A DNA stretch of 64,000 nt, from positions 1-64,000 of the forward strand of contig NZ_JAGSOV010000053.1 in assembly GCF_023898865.1 (NCBI RefSeq). The letters are read 5' to 3'. Below, piece by piece: positions 40,314-48,678 of this stretch (positions within the stretch are counted from its first letter, which is position 1; every line of letters starts with the position of its first letter). The notes under the pieces are model-generated. The model saw only the letters and a program-made list of their open reading frames with translations. It did not search any database and was not told where the DNA came from. The translations under genes were made by a program, and so were the position numbers. The DNA is from Pseudonocardia humida. Its GTDB lineage: Bacteria > Actinomycetota > Actinomycetes > Mycobacteriales > Pseudonocardiaceae.

Positions 40314-42506
40314 TCACCGGCCCGGGCCGCCCGAACCGTTGGGCTCCCGGCGCGGCGCCGGGCCCGCCGTGCGCCGGCGCCGGGCCGCGGGGCGGCTGTC
40401 CGGCTCGGCGGGCTGCGCCCGGTTCACCGCGAGCGCCTGGTACATGTCGGCGCCGTTGTGCGCGTCGGACCCGGCGGCGGGGGCAGGCGCCTCGCCGGCC
40501 GGCGCGTAGCGGGTGTCCACCGCGTCGCGCCTGCCCGCCTCCATGACGAGGACGGGGGAGCGGCCGGGCAGGCCGGCGGCGATCGCGCCCAGGTGCTCGG
40601 GGCGGACGGTCTCGCGCAGGGCGGCGTCGAAGGGTCGGCGGTCGCCGCCGCTGCGCACCGAGCCGACCTGCTCGGCGAACGCCCTGGTCAGCTCGGCGGA
40701 GCCGGCCAGCAGGGCGGCCACGTCGAGGCGGGCGGTGCCGACGCGGTAGGTGAAGCCGATCTCGTCGTCGCCGACGGCCAGCACGTCGCAGCCCAGCGCC
40801 GGGCCTCCCGCGCGGTCGCCGGTGGGGCGCACGGCGGCGCGGAACGCCTCGACGGCGTCGTCGTCGGCCGGGTTCGCGACCAGGGTGCGGGCGGCGTCGG
40901 AGGCGGGACGGCCGAGCGCGCGCAGCACGCCGACGGCGTCGACCTCGACCCGGTCGATGCGGTAGGTGGTGCGCAGCCGCAGGACGCCGCCCTCGGCGAC
41001 GGGGCCGTCGGGGCGGCGGTCGTCGGCGCGGGGCGGCGCCGCCACGACCCGGACGGTGACCGGGGCGGGCGGGCGGGGCCCGGGGACGGGCCCGGTCGGG
41101 CGGCCGAGGATCCGGTCGAGCTCGGCGGGTGGGCTCGGGGTGCGCCCGGTGCTGCCGGTCGAGACCGGGTCGGCCAGGCCGGTGGCGGCCTCCAGCGCGG
41201 CCGCGGCGATCTCCGAGGCGGCCTCGTGCGCCTCGGAGGTCAGCGAGGCGTTCGTCCAGGACCCGCCGACGAACACGGTGACCAGGCGGGCCAGGAACGC
41301 GACGGAGGCGTCGGGGGCGAACGGCGGGGCCGTCTCGGCGGTGAGGCGGGTGAGCTGCCCCGTCCGGATGGCGCCCCCGCTGACCAGCGCCTCCAGCGAG
41401 CCGGGGCCGGGCTCGGCCGCGGTGCCGGTGTCCAGGCCGAGGTCGGCGGCCAGCCGCGAGGCCGGCGGGAGCAGCCACAGCTCGGTGCTGCGGGCCCACG
41501 CCGGGGTGACGGTGCCGGTGGCCAGCACGTCGACCAGGGCGATGGGGTCGGTGCCGAGGCGGGCGACGAGCGCGGCGGCGGTGCGGTCGTCGGGCGGGGT
41601 CCAGCGCACGCGGTGGGCGATCGTGCGGCGGGTGCCGTCGGCGGTGGACACGGCGACCAGCTGGACGTCGACCACCCCGGAGCCCTCGCCGGGCGCGCCC
41701 TCGGGCCGCTGGGGGGCGACGAACAGCTGCTCGCGCTGCACCCCGACGGCCGGGGGCCCGGACAGCTGCCCGGCCAGCACCTCCAGCAGCCGGTCGCGGC
41801 GGGCGATGGTCGCCTCCAGCCGGGCGACGCCGCCCTCCAGGGCCGTGCAGCGCTCGGCCAGCACGTCGGCGGCGCCGTCGGCGCGCCGGCGCAGGGCCTC
41901 GATCTCGGAGCGGTCGGCGGCGGTCTCGGCGACCGGGGCGGGCGCGGCGGCCGGGACGGCGGCCACCTTGCGGCGCACGGCGAACCCGGAGACCAGGGCG
42001 TAGCCGGCGGCGAGCAGCGCGAGCGCCAGCAGCCCGGCCCCCACCAGCAGCGGCCACTCGGCGCGCCACCAGCCGGTCGGCTCCACCGGCTGGGGCAGCG
42101 GCGGGATCTGGGCGGGCGGCGGGGTGCCCGCCGGCTGGCCGAGCCGGACCAGGCCGGCGGCGGCCCGGGCGTCGCCCGCGTTGAGGTCGAGCGCGGCCTG
42201 GTAGGCGGCGGCCGCCGCGGCGGTGTCGCCGACCTGCTCGGCCGCCGCGCCCCTGGCCTCCTCGGCCGCGGCCTGCCCGATCCGCTCGCCCGCCGCGCTG
42301 ATCCCGTTGCCCGCGCAGTTGCCCTCGTCCTGGGCGTCGGCCCGGGCGTAGAGGGCCATCGCGTCGAGCGGTCGGCCCTGGGCCAGCAGGGTGGCGGCCT
42401 GGTCGCACAGCGGGGTCGCGGCCGAGCACCCGCTCAGCAGCACCCCGAACGCGAGCACGCCGAGCAGGGCGGCCACTGCGCGTGACCGCGCACGGGCAGG
42501 GAGCAT
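40314..42506 (-). CDS. large lipoprotein with a second membrane helix and coiled-coil domain
   Basis: The 730-residue product opens with a lipoprotein signal (AVAALLGVLAFGVLLSGC, lipobox Cys near residue 28) and a TPR-like Ala-rich domain with AQGRPLDAMALYARADAQDE. A true membrane helix follows near residue 160 (WPLLVGAGLLALALLAAGY). The cytoplasmic side has a coiled coil (SEIEALRRRADGAADVLAER) and a long region with Pro-rich linkers. A lipid anchor plus a transmembrane helix would place its N-terminal part between two anchors. I do not recognise the family. ATG 42506 was chosen because the signal peptide begins there. Confidence 0.6.
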   Translation of the reverse strand: MLPARARSRAVAALLGVLAFGVLLSGCSAATPLCDQAATLLAQGRPLDAMALYARADAQDEGNCAGNGISAAGERIGQAAAEEARGAAAEQVGDTAAAAAAYQAALDLNAGDARAAAGLVRLGQPAGTPPPAQIPPLPQPVEPTGWWRAEWPLLVGAGLLALALLAAGYALVSGFAVRRKVAAVPAAAPAPVAETAADRSEIEALRRRADGAADVLAERCTALEGGVARLEATIARRDRLLEVLAGQLSGPPAVGVQREQLFVAPQRPEGAPGEGSGVVDVQLVAVSTADGTRRTIAHRVRWTPPDDRTAAALVARLGTDPIALVDVLATGTVTPAWARSTELWLLPPASRLAADLGLDTGTAAEPGPGSLEALVSGGAIRTGQLTRLTAETAPPFAPDASVAFLARLVTVFVGGSWTNASLTSEAHEAASEIAAAALEAATGLADPVSTGSTGRTPSPPAELDRILGRPTGPVPGPRPPAPVTVRVVAAPPRADDRRPDGPVAEGGVLRLRTTYRIDRVEVDAVGVLRALGRPASDAARTLVANPADDDAVEAFRAAVRPTGDRAGGPALGCDVLAVGDDEIGFTYRVGTARLDVAALLAGSAELTRAFAEQVGSVRSGGDRRPFDAALRETVRPEHLGAIAAGLPGRSPVLVMEAGRRDAVDTRYAPAGEAPAPAAGSDAHNGADMYQALAVNRAQPAEPDSRPAARRRRTAGPAPRREPNGSGGPGR

Positions 42507-42658
42507 TCCTGCATGATCAGTGGCCGGTGCGGCGCAGGGCAATCGTCCATCCGGTGCCGGGCACGACCGCGGGCGCGGTTCATCCCGCGGTGCAGCCGCC
42601 GTCCGGGTGGCGCGGGGCCGGGCGGGGTCGATCGGTCCGGGCGTCGGCCGGCTCCGCG

Positions 42659-42664
42659 TACCGT
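42659..42664 (+). promoter_or_regulatory. -10 element, probable leaderless start
   Basis: TACCGT ends 7 bases before ATG 42672, with no ribosome-binding site between. This spacing suits a leaderless mRNA. Confidence 0.35.
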
Positions 42665-42671
42665 CGACGGC

Positions 42672-42914
42672 ATGTCGACGCACGTGCGCTCGTCCGGACC
42701 GGCCGGGCTCGACCGCCGTCGCGTCGGCCGGATCGTGGCCGTGTGGGCCATCGCCGCGGTCGGCGTGCTGCTCTTCGCCTCGGTGACGTTCGTCGGGCCC
42801 GTCGTGGCCACGCTCTACGGCACGCACGGCATCCACCTGGGCGACCTGGTCGTGCTGCTGCTCGCCGTCATCGTGGCGTCCCGGCGGACGGCGCGGCTGG
42901 TCCGGGTGCGCTGA
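42672..42914 (+). CDS. 80-residue membrane protein, paralogue of the 10939-11430 product
   Basis: Two helices are visible (GRIVAVWAIAAVGVLLFASV and LVVLLLAVIVASR) with the intervening motif FVGPVVATLYGTHGIHLGDL, matching the loop of the 163-residue protein at 10939-11430. The C terminus is basic (RRTARLVRVR). The function is unknown. The gene overlaps the end of the RidA gene convergently by 47 bases, giving antisense 3' ends. Confidence 0.65.
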   Translation: MSTHVRSSGPAGLDRRRVGRIVAVWAIAAVGVLLFASVTFVGPVVATLYGTHGIHLGDLVVLLLAVIVASRRTARLVRVR

Positions 42915-43308
42915 GCGCCGCGGTCATCTCCAGTTCGACGAGCTGGTCGGGGAAGCCGAGCACGGCCACCCCGAGCAGCGTGCTGGCCGAGGTGAACGCC
43001 GCACCGATCTCGGACCCGGCGAACCGGTGCCAGGCCCGGCCCGCCTCCGCCGCCGCGGACGCCACGACGTAGACCGTCGTGCGCACGACGTCCTCGGGGC
43101 GGGCGCCCACCGCGGCCAGCGCCCTGGCCGCGTTGACGACCGTCCGGTCGACCTGGGCGTCCAGGTCGCCCACGCCGACCACCCGCTCGCCGGAGTCGTC
43201 CATCGGCATCTGCCCGGCGAAGAAGGCCAGCCGGCCGCTCTCCACCAGGGTGACGTGCGCGTACCCGGACGTGGGGTGCGAGTCCTCCGGATCGATCCTG
43301 GTGATCAC
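42868..43308 (-). CDS. RidA family (YjgF) protein
   Basis: The 146-residue product from GTG 43308 shows the RidA trimer fold: AHVTLVESGRLAFFAGQMPM near residue 20, DLDAQVDRTVVNAARALAAV, DVVRTTVYVV and FTSASTLLGVAVLGFPDQLV with VELEMTA at the end. The conserved arginine of imine deaminases, expected near residue 105 (R-x-x-x-x-V), is not evident, so activity on 2-aminoacrylate is uncertain. Its 3' end overlaps a convergent membrane protein gene. Confidence 0.85.
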   Translation of the reverse strand: MITRIDPEDSHPTSGYAHVTLVESGRLAFFAGQMPMDDSGERVVGVGDLDAQVDRTVVNAARALAAVGARPEDVVRTTVYVVASAAAEAGRAWHRFAGSEIGAAFTSASTLLGVAVLGFPDQLVELEMTAALSAPGPAAPSAGTPR

Positions 43309-43421
43309 GTCTCGAGCCTGCCAGAGCGGTGGCCGGGCCGCGGGGTAACGCTGCGCTGATCGATGACGACGCACAGTGCGGCCCGGTGCGCTCCCCATCC
43401 CACCGGGCCGGGGAGTAGACC

Positions 43422-44420
43422 ATGTTCGACGCCCTCCTGGTGCGCCTCGGCCGGGCGACCGCCGCCACGCTGGACGTACCGGCCGTGCTGGCCGACGTCT
43501 GCCGCACCCTGCACCCCGCCCTCGGGGTCCGCGGTGTCGTCGTCGCGGTCGGGTGCCCGGCCGACCCCGCGCTCGGCCCGGTGGCGGGCTCCGACGACGC
43601 GGCGGCCCGGCTCGGCCGGGTGCAGCGCGACGCGCGCAGCGGCCCGCTCGCCGCGGTCAGCCGGTCCGGGCGCCCGCTGCTCACCGGCGACCTGCTGCGC
43701 GTCGGGCCGCCGGAGCTGGCCGCGGCGGCCGCCGAGACCGGGATCACCGAGGCGATGACCGTGCCGCTGGTCGCGGACGGCCGGTCGGTCGGGGCCCTGC
43801 AGCTGCTGGGCGATCCGGCCCACCCGGCGGGCCCGGGCCACGCCGAGCCGCTGGGCGTCGTGCTGGACGTGCTGGCCGCCCGGCTGGTCGACGTCGAGCA
43901 GCTGCGGCGCCGGCGGGCGGAGCCCGCGGACGAGCCGGTCGACACGGAGGCCACGGCGGTCATCCCGATCACCCGGGAGCAGGACGGGCGGGCCGACGTG
44001 CCCGACCACGACCCGGTGACCGACCGCTTCCCCGAGCTGGGGCACCTGGCGGCCGCGGTCGGCCAGGCCGAGGCGACCTCGGTCCTGCCGGCCGCCGTGC
44101 ACGACCGGCAGGCCCACGCGGACGCACCCCCGGCCCCGCGTCCGGCGGCCGGGATGCCGCCCGCCCCGCGCCACCCGGAGGGCGTCGCGCCCACTCCGCG
44201 CCCGCCCGGGCCGGAGGAGATCCGCGTGCCGGTCCCGCGCTACCACGAGCCGGGCGCGCTGACCTTCGGCGCCGCCGCCGACCAGCCGGTCGACGACGAC
44301 GCCGAGGCCGAGCCGTCCCCGGTCGCGTCCGGAGCCGGAGCCCCCGCTAGCGGCTCCGGACGCGGCGCGGCGGACGGCACGCCGGACCCGCGGCGGGGTC
44401 GTCGCCGCCGCGAGCCGTGA
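43422..44420 (+). CDS. GAF-domain protein with Pro/Ala-rich tail
   Basis: The first 150 residues form a GAF-like sensory domain: LADVCRTLHPALGVRGVVVA, RSGRPLLTGDLLRVGP, ITEAMTVPLVADGRSVGALQ and LGVVLDVLAARLVDVEQLRR. The remainder is a disordered Pro/Ala/Glu-rich tail ending in basic residues. No output domain is present, so it may work as a ligand-binding partner of other proteins. Family members often precede ANTAR or PAS proteins; none is adjacent. It converges with the sugar permease genes. Confidence 0.75.
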   Translation: MFDALLVRLGRATAATLDVPAVLADVCRTLHPALGVRGVVVAVGCPADPALGPVAGSDDAAARLGRVQRDARSGPLAAVSRSGRPLLTGDLLRVGPPELAAAAAETGITEAMTVPLVADGRSVGALQLLGDPAHPAGPGHAEPLGVVLDVLAARLVDVEQLRRRRAEPADEPVDTEATAVIPITREQDGRADVPDHDPVTDRFPELGHLAAAVGQAEATSVLPAAVHDRQAHADAPPAPRPAAGMPPAPRHPEGVAPTPRPPGPEEIRVPVPRYHEPGALTFGAAADQPVDDDAEAEPSPVASGAGAPASGSGRGAADGTPDPRRGRRRREP

Positions 44421-44433
44421 CCAGGGGTTGTCG

Positions 44434-45264
44434 CTAGCCCTTCACCGAGCCCGCCAGGCCGCCGACCATCTTGCGCTCGGCGACCAGGAAGAACAGCAGC
44501 GCGGGCAGCATCGACAGCGCGGTGAAGGCCAGGATGCGGGCGGTGTCCGAGCCGTACTGCGAGCTGAACGCCGCGGTGCCCAGCGGCAGCGTGTACTCGG
44601 CGGCGTCGCCGAGCACCAGCAGCGGCAGCAGGTAGGCGTTCCAGCTGTTCACCACGGCCAGCACGGACACGGTGACCAGCGCCGGGCGCGAGAGCGGCAG
44701 CAGGATCCGCCAGAAGAACCGCAGCCGACCGCAGCCGTCGATGGTGGCGGCGTCCTCCAGTTCGCCGGGCACGTTGCGCATGAACGGTCGCAGGATCACG
44801 ATCGTCACCGGCATCGCGAACGCCGCCTGCGGCACCGCGACGGCCAGCAGCCCGCTCAGGTCGAGGTTGCGCAGCAGCAGGTAGAGCGGCAGCACCGCCA
44901 CCGCGACCGGGAACAGCAGGCCGAGCACGAAGAAGGAGTACAGCGCGTCGCGCCCGCGGAACCGCATGCGGGCCAGCGCGAACGCCGCCATCGCCCCGAG
45001 GCCGACGGCCAGCAGCGTGGTGATCGTGGCGATGATCAGGCTGTTGGCGGCCTGGCCCCAGAACGTGCCGGTCGCGGCGGCGTCGGCGTAGTTGGCGGGC
45101 ACCCACGGGTCGGGCAGGCCGATCGGGTCGTTGGCGATCTGCCCGGTGGTGCGGAACCCGCCGATGATCACGTAGACGATCGGCGCGATCGTGATGCCGG
45201 CGACGGCCAGCGCGAGAACGTACACCAGCGGTGAGGTCCACCCGGCCCGGTTCGCAGAGATCAT
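44434..45264 (-). CDS. carbohydrate ABC transporter permease (MalG-like)
   Basis: The 276-residue protein has six helices and the inner-membrane EAA loop in ELEDAATIDGCGRLRFFWRI followed by LLPLSRPALVTV. The N-terminal helix and the PDPWVPANYADA periplasmic segment are typical of the second permease of CUT1 importers. Its ATG overlaps the stop of the upstream permease by one base (TGATG). No ATPase gene is nearby, as in many actinobacterial systems served by a shared MsiK-type ATPase. Confidence 0.92.
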   Translation of the reverse strand: MISANRAGWTSPLVYVLALAVAGITIAPIVYVIIGGFRTTGQIANDPIGLPDPWVPANYADAAATGTFWGQAANSLIIATITTLLAVGLGAMAAFALARMRFRGRDALYSFFVLGLLFPVAVAVLPLYLLLRNLDLSGLLAVAVPQAAFAMPVTIVILRPFMRNVPGELEDAATIDGCGRLRFFWRILLPLSRPALVTVSVLAVVNSWNAYLLPLLVLGDAAEYTLPLGTAAFSSQYGSDTARILAFTALSMLPALLFFLVAERKMVGGLAGSVKG

Positions 45265-46241
45265 CACCGCACACTCCTGGTCAGCGCGCCCTCGGTGTCG
45301 CGGCGCAGCACGAACCGCTGGTAGAGCAGGGCGAACGCGAACGAGATGACGAACAGCAGCACGGCCGCGGCGCTGCCGTAGCCGATCTGCGAGCGCTCGA
45401 AGCCGCGGTCGATCAGGAAGGTCGCCATCGTCACCGACGCGTTCGACGGCCCGCCCTTCGTCATGATCCAGACGAGGTCGAACAGCTGCAGCGCGCCGAT
45501 CACCGACAGGAAGACCCAGATCCGGATGGTCGGGCCGAGCAGCGGCAGCACCACGTGCCGGGTGCGCTGCCACGCCGACGCGCCGTCCACCGTGGCCGCC
45601 TCCAGCAGCTCATGGGGCACGCCCTGCAGCCCGGCCAGGAACAGCACGATCCCGAACCCGAGGTACTTCCAGGTGATCACGATGAACAGCGAGTAGATGA
45701 CCAGGTCGCGGTCGGCCAGCCAGAGCTGCGCCCAGCCGTCGAGGCCGACGCTCTCCAGCAGGCTGTTGACCGGGCCCGACGGCTGCAGGATCAGCTGCCA
45801 CGCCACCGCGGTGACGACCTCGGAGAGCACGTACGGCGCGAACAGCACCATCCGCAGGATCGCCCGCCCGCGCAGCCGCCGGTTGAGCAGCAGCGCCAGG
45901 CCCAGCGCGAGCGGCAGTTGCACCACGATCGACAGCACCACGATCAGCGCGTTGTGCCCGACCGCGGCCCGGAAGACGGGGTCGCCCGCCGCCCGGGTGT
46001 AGTTGTCGAAGCCGATGAACTGGTCGAGCGGGCCCAGGCCGTTCCAGTTGAACAAGCTGTAGTAGCCGGCCAGCACCATCGGCACGATGACGAAGGCGGC
46101 GTAGAGCAGCAGCGCGGGCCCGAGGAACAGGGCGATCTCGCCCCAGCGCCGGGCCCGCGACCGCCCCGTCGGGGGGCGGGGGGGGGGGCGGGGCCCCCCC
46201 GGGGGGGCGGCCCCCCCCCGGGGGGGGGTGGTCGGCACCAC
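45264..46241 (-). CDS. carbohydrate ABC transporter permease (MalF/UgpA-like)
   Basis: The 325-residue protein has six helices and the EAA loop in ELLEAATVDGASAWQRTRHV then VLPLLGPTIRIWV. The N-terminal roughly 35 residues are encoded by an almost pure G/C homopolymer stretch (46171-46229) and read as Pro/Gly/Arg. The true start may be GTG 46241, or the sequence there may be faulty. It sits between the binding-protein gene and the MalG-like gene in one operon. Confidence 0.9.
   Translation of the reverse strand: MVPTTPPRGGAAPPGGPRPPPRPPTGRSRARRWGEIALFLGPALLLYAAFVIVPMVLAGYYSLFNWNGLGPLDQFIGFDNYTRAAGDPVFRAAVGHNALIVVLSIVVQLPLALGLALLLNRRLRGRAILRMVLFAPYVLSEVVTAVAWQLILQPSGPVNSLLESVGLDGWAQLWLADRDLVIYSLFIVITWKYLGFGIVLFLAGLQGVPHELLEAATVDGASAWQRTRHVVLPLLGPTIRIWVFLSVIGALQLFDLVWIMTKGGPSNASVTMATFLIDRGFERSQIGYGSAAAVLLFVISFAFALLYQRFVLRRDTEGALTRSVR
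46171..46229. other. 59-base pure G/C homopolymer tract
   Basis: After GTC at 46168-46170 the sequence is runs of G and C only (up to ten G and nine C in a row) at the 5' end of the MalF-like gene. No other place in the window looks like this. It is probably an assembly or sequencing artefact, or an exceptionally unstable natural tract. Confidence 0.6.
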
Positions 46242-46243
46242 CC

Positions 46244-47542
46244 CTAACTGCGTGCGGGGGCCACGGCCCCCACGTCGACGATGCGCTGCGGGTCGGAGGT
46301 GCCGGCGAACAGCCCGGCGATCTCGTCGTTGAGCGCCTGGCCGACGTCGGTCGGCAGGGCCTTGTCGAAGTAGAGCTGGTTGTACGGGGTGGCGGCCCGG
46401 GCCTCCAGCACGGCCTTGATGGAGGTGCCGGTGACCGAGGACTCCGCGGCCTTGGCGGCCGGCAGGCCGGTGTTGGTGGCCCCGAAGGTGGTCTGCTCCT
46501 CGTCGGAGGTCAGGAACTTCAGGAAGTCGACGCAGGCCGGAGGGGCCGAGGCGGAGCAGGAGAAGCCGTCACCGCCGCCCACGGTGGCCCCGGGCGTCCC
46601 CTGCCCACCGGGCACGGTCGGGAACGGGAACCAGCCGAGCTTGTCGCCCAGCGGCTGCTTGTCCGGGGTCAGACCGGTGGTCTGGCCCTCGTTCCAGTGG
46701 CCCATGAGCTCCATCGCGGCCTGGCCGTTGGCCAGCATGCCCGCCGAGCTGGCCGCGCCCTCCTGCGCAGGGGTGGCGAGGAAGCCCTCCTGGAAGGGCT
46801 GCGCGGCGATGAGCCGTTCGACGTCCTGGCCCGCCTTGACGAAGCACGGGTCGGTCATGGCCAGGTCGGTGGTCACCGCCTCCAGCGCGGCCTGGGGGCA
46901 CTCGCGGGTGGCGAAGTTGGCCCACCAGAACGCGTCGGGCCACTTGTCCTTGCCGCCGAGCGCGACGGGGACGATCCCGGCCGCCTTGAGCTGGTCGACC
47001 ACGGTGTAGAACTCGTCGATCGTCTTCGGCGGCGTGGTGATCCCGGCCTGGGCGAACAGGTCGGTGCGGTACCAGAGCCCGGTCACGCCGACGCTGTAGG
47101 GCAGCCCGTACTGCTTGCCGTCCACCGACCACGGGTCGGCGATCGGGCCCATCGACTCGACGACGTCCTTGGTGGCGTCGGTGATGTCGGCGATCTTGCC
47201 CGACTCGACCTGGGTGGCCAGGTCGCCGCCGCCCCACTGCTGGAACAGGTCCGGCGGGTCGTTGCTCTGCAGGCCGACCCGGATCTTGGTCTGGATCGTC
47301 TCGTTCTGCACGGGCTCGATCTGGAAGGTGACCTCCGGGTGGGCGGCGGTGTAGCGGTCGGCCGCGTCCTGGAAGTAGTTCTTCAGGGTGTCCTGGGTGG
47401 CGTTGTGCCACCACGTGATCACCTGCTTGCCGTCCGGCGTGGTGGCCGGGGCGGGGCCACCACCGCCACCGGCGCACGCGGCGGTGGTGGCGGTGAGCAG
47501 CGCGGCGGCAATCAGCGCCGCCGCGCGCGTGGATCGAAGCAT
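46244..47542 (-). CDS. ABC transporter sugar-binding lipoprotein
   Basis: The 432-residue protein has a lipoprotein signal (AALIAAALLTATTAAC, lipobox TAAC near residue 22). It has the CUT1 binding-protein fold: ITWWHNATQDTLKNYFQDAA, GLQSNDPPDLFQQWGGGDLA and YGLPYSVGVTGLWYRTDLFA. It captures an oligosaccharide outside the membrane for the two permeases downstream. The nearby GH3 gene suggests a beta-glucoside or xyloside. ATG 47542 follows GAGAGGA. Transcription starts in the divergent region carrying the LacI-type operator. Confidence 0.92.
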   Translation of the reverse strand: MLRSTRAAALIAAALLTATTAACAGGGGGPAPATTPDGKQVITWWHNATQDTLKNYFQDAADRYTAAHPEVTFQIEPVQNETIQTKIRVGLQSNDPPDLFQQWGGGDLATQVESGKIADITDATKDVVESMGPIADPWSVDGKQYGLPYSVGVTGLWYRTDLFAQAGITTPPKTIDEFYTVVDQLKAAGIVPVALGGKDKWPDAFWWANFATRECPQAALEAVTTDLAMTDPCFVKAGQDVERLIAAQPFQEGFLATPAQEGAASSAGMLANGQAAMELMGHWNEGQTTGLTPDKQPLGDKLGWFPFPTVPGGQGTPGATVGGGDGFSCSASAPPACVDFLKFLTSDEEQTTFGATNTGLPAAKAAESSVTGTSIKAVLEARAATPYNQLYFDKALPTDVGQALNDEIAGLFAGTSDPQRIVDVGAVAPARS

Positions 47543-47635
47543 GAGGGGTCCTCTCGGGGTCTGGCGTCGCAGGCAGGCCTCTGGCGGCTTCGGTGAGGGG
47601 GAATGGTGCTGCCGCACACGCCCGCGTGTCAATCG

Positions 47636-47665
47636 TTGTCGATAACGTTTTCGTGCTGCTAGCGT
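47636..47665 (+). promoter_or_regulatory. lacI promoter with overlapping LacI-type operator
   Basis: The operator is CGATAACGTTTTCG at 47640-47653, a CGAWAACGTTWTCG palindrome around AACGTT, the LacI/GalR-family core. It overlaps a -35-like TTGTCG (47636-47641), which lies 18 bases from -10 TAGCGT (47660-47665). That ends 8 bases before GTG 47674, so the regulator mRNA is probably leaderless and autorepressed. The binding-protein operon starts 98 bases to the left. Confidence 0.6.
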
Positions 47666-47673
47666 CCCCGCCC

Positions 47674-48678
47674 GTGACTACCAGTCGGGCCACCATCCGC
47701 GACGTGGCCGCGCAGGCCGGCGTCTCGGTCGCCACGGTCTCGAAGGTGATCAACGACCGCTACGGCGTGTCGGCGAGCACCATCGAGCGGGTGCGGGCCG
47801 CGATCGAGCAGCTCGGCTACGAGTCCAGCCTCGTGGCACGCAGCCTGCGCAACCAGCGGACCAACGTGATCGGCGTGCTGGTCACCGACATCGAGCCGTT
47901 CAGCGCCGAGCTGCTCAAGGGCGCGGCCAAGGCCATCCGCGGCACCGGGTACGAACTGGTCGTCTACTCGGCGGGCGGGGAGGCCGCGCACGCCGTGGGC
48001 TGGGAGAACCGCTACCTGTCCCGGCTGTCGGGCACCCTCATCGACGGCGCCGTGATCGTCACGCCGACGGTGCTCGCGCCGTCCTACGGCGCGCCGGTCG
48101 TCGCGGTCGACCCGCACACCGGCGGCGAGGACGTGCCCACCATCGACTCGGACAACCGCCGCGGCGCCGAAACGGCCACCGAGCACCTGCTCGAGCTCGG
48201 CCACCGGCGGATCGCGTTCATCGCCGGCCGCTCCGACCTGGAGTCCGCCCGGCTGCGCGAGACCGGGTTCCGCGCCGCGATGGCCGCCGCCGGCGTGCCC
48301 GTCGACCCCGCGCTGGTGGTGGCCGGCGACTACGCCGAGGCGCTCTCGGCGAACGCCGCGCACGCGCTGCTGCGGCTGCCCGACCCCCCGACGGCGATCT
48401 TCGCCGCGAACGACATCTCCGCCATCGCCACCATGGACATGGCGCTCACGCTCGGCATGCAGGTACCGGACGACCTGTCGGTCATCGGCTTCGACAACAT
48501 CCCGGAGAGCACCTTGACCCGCCCCATGCTGACCACCGTGGAGCAACCCATCCAGCTGATGGGCCAGCGGGCCATCGAGATGGTCGTGGCCATCCTCCGC
48601 GGCGAACACCCCGACCCGCGCCAGGTCAGGCTGCCCACGCGGCTGGTCCTGCGCGACACCACGGCGGGTCCGCGATGA
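47674..48678 (+). CDS. LacI-family transcriptional regulator
   Basis: The 334-residue protein has the N-terminal helix-turn-helix ATIRDVAAQAGVSVATVSKV then hinge INDRYGVS. The periplasmic-binding-like sensor domain includes NVIGVLVTDIEPFSAELLKG, TEHLLELGHRRIAFIAGRSD and VPDDLSVIGFDNIPEST. It should repress the divergent importer operon and the GH3 gene, whose ATG overlaps its stop (ATGA), until a sugar binds. The start is GTG 47674. Confidence 0.93.
   Translation: MTTSRATIRDVAAQAGVSVATVSKVINDRYGVSASTIERVRAAIEQLGYESSLVARSLRNQRTNVIGVLVTDIEPFSAELLKGAAKAIRGTGYELVVYSAGGEAAHAVGWENRYLSRLSGTLIDGAVIVTPTVLAPSYGAPVVAVDPHTGGEDVPTIDSDNRRGAETATEHLLELGHRRIAFIAGRSDLESARLRETGFRAAMAAAGVPVDPALVVAGDYAEALSANAAHALLRLPDPPTAIFAANDISAIATMDMALTLGMQVPDDLSVIGFDNIPESTLTRPMLTTVEQPIQLMGQRAIEMVVAILRGEHPDPRQVRLPTRLVLRDTTAGPR

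Noticed and set aside
39457..42485. 1025-residue rightward open frame
   Set aside because: Antisense to DedA and the large lipoprotein gene, with no recognisable domain.
45234..45264. ATPase subunit missing from the sugar importer as a sign of truncation
   Set aside because: CUT1 importers of actinobacteria commonly share a distant MsiK-type ATPase, so its absence is normal.
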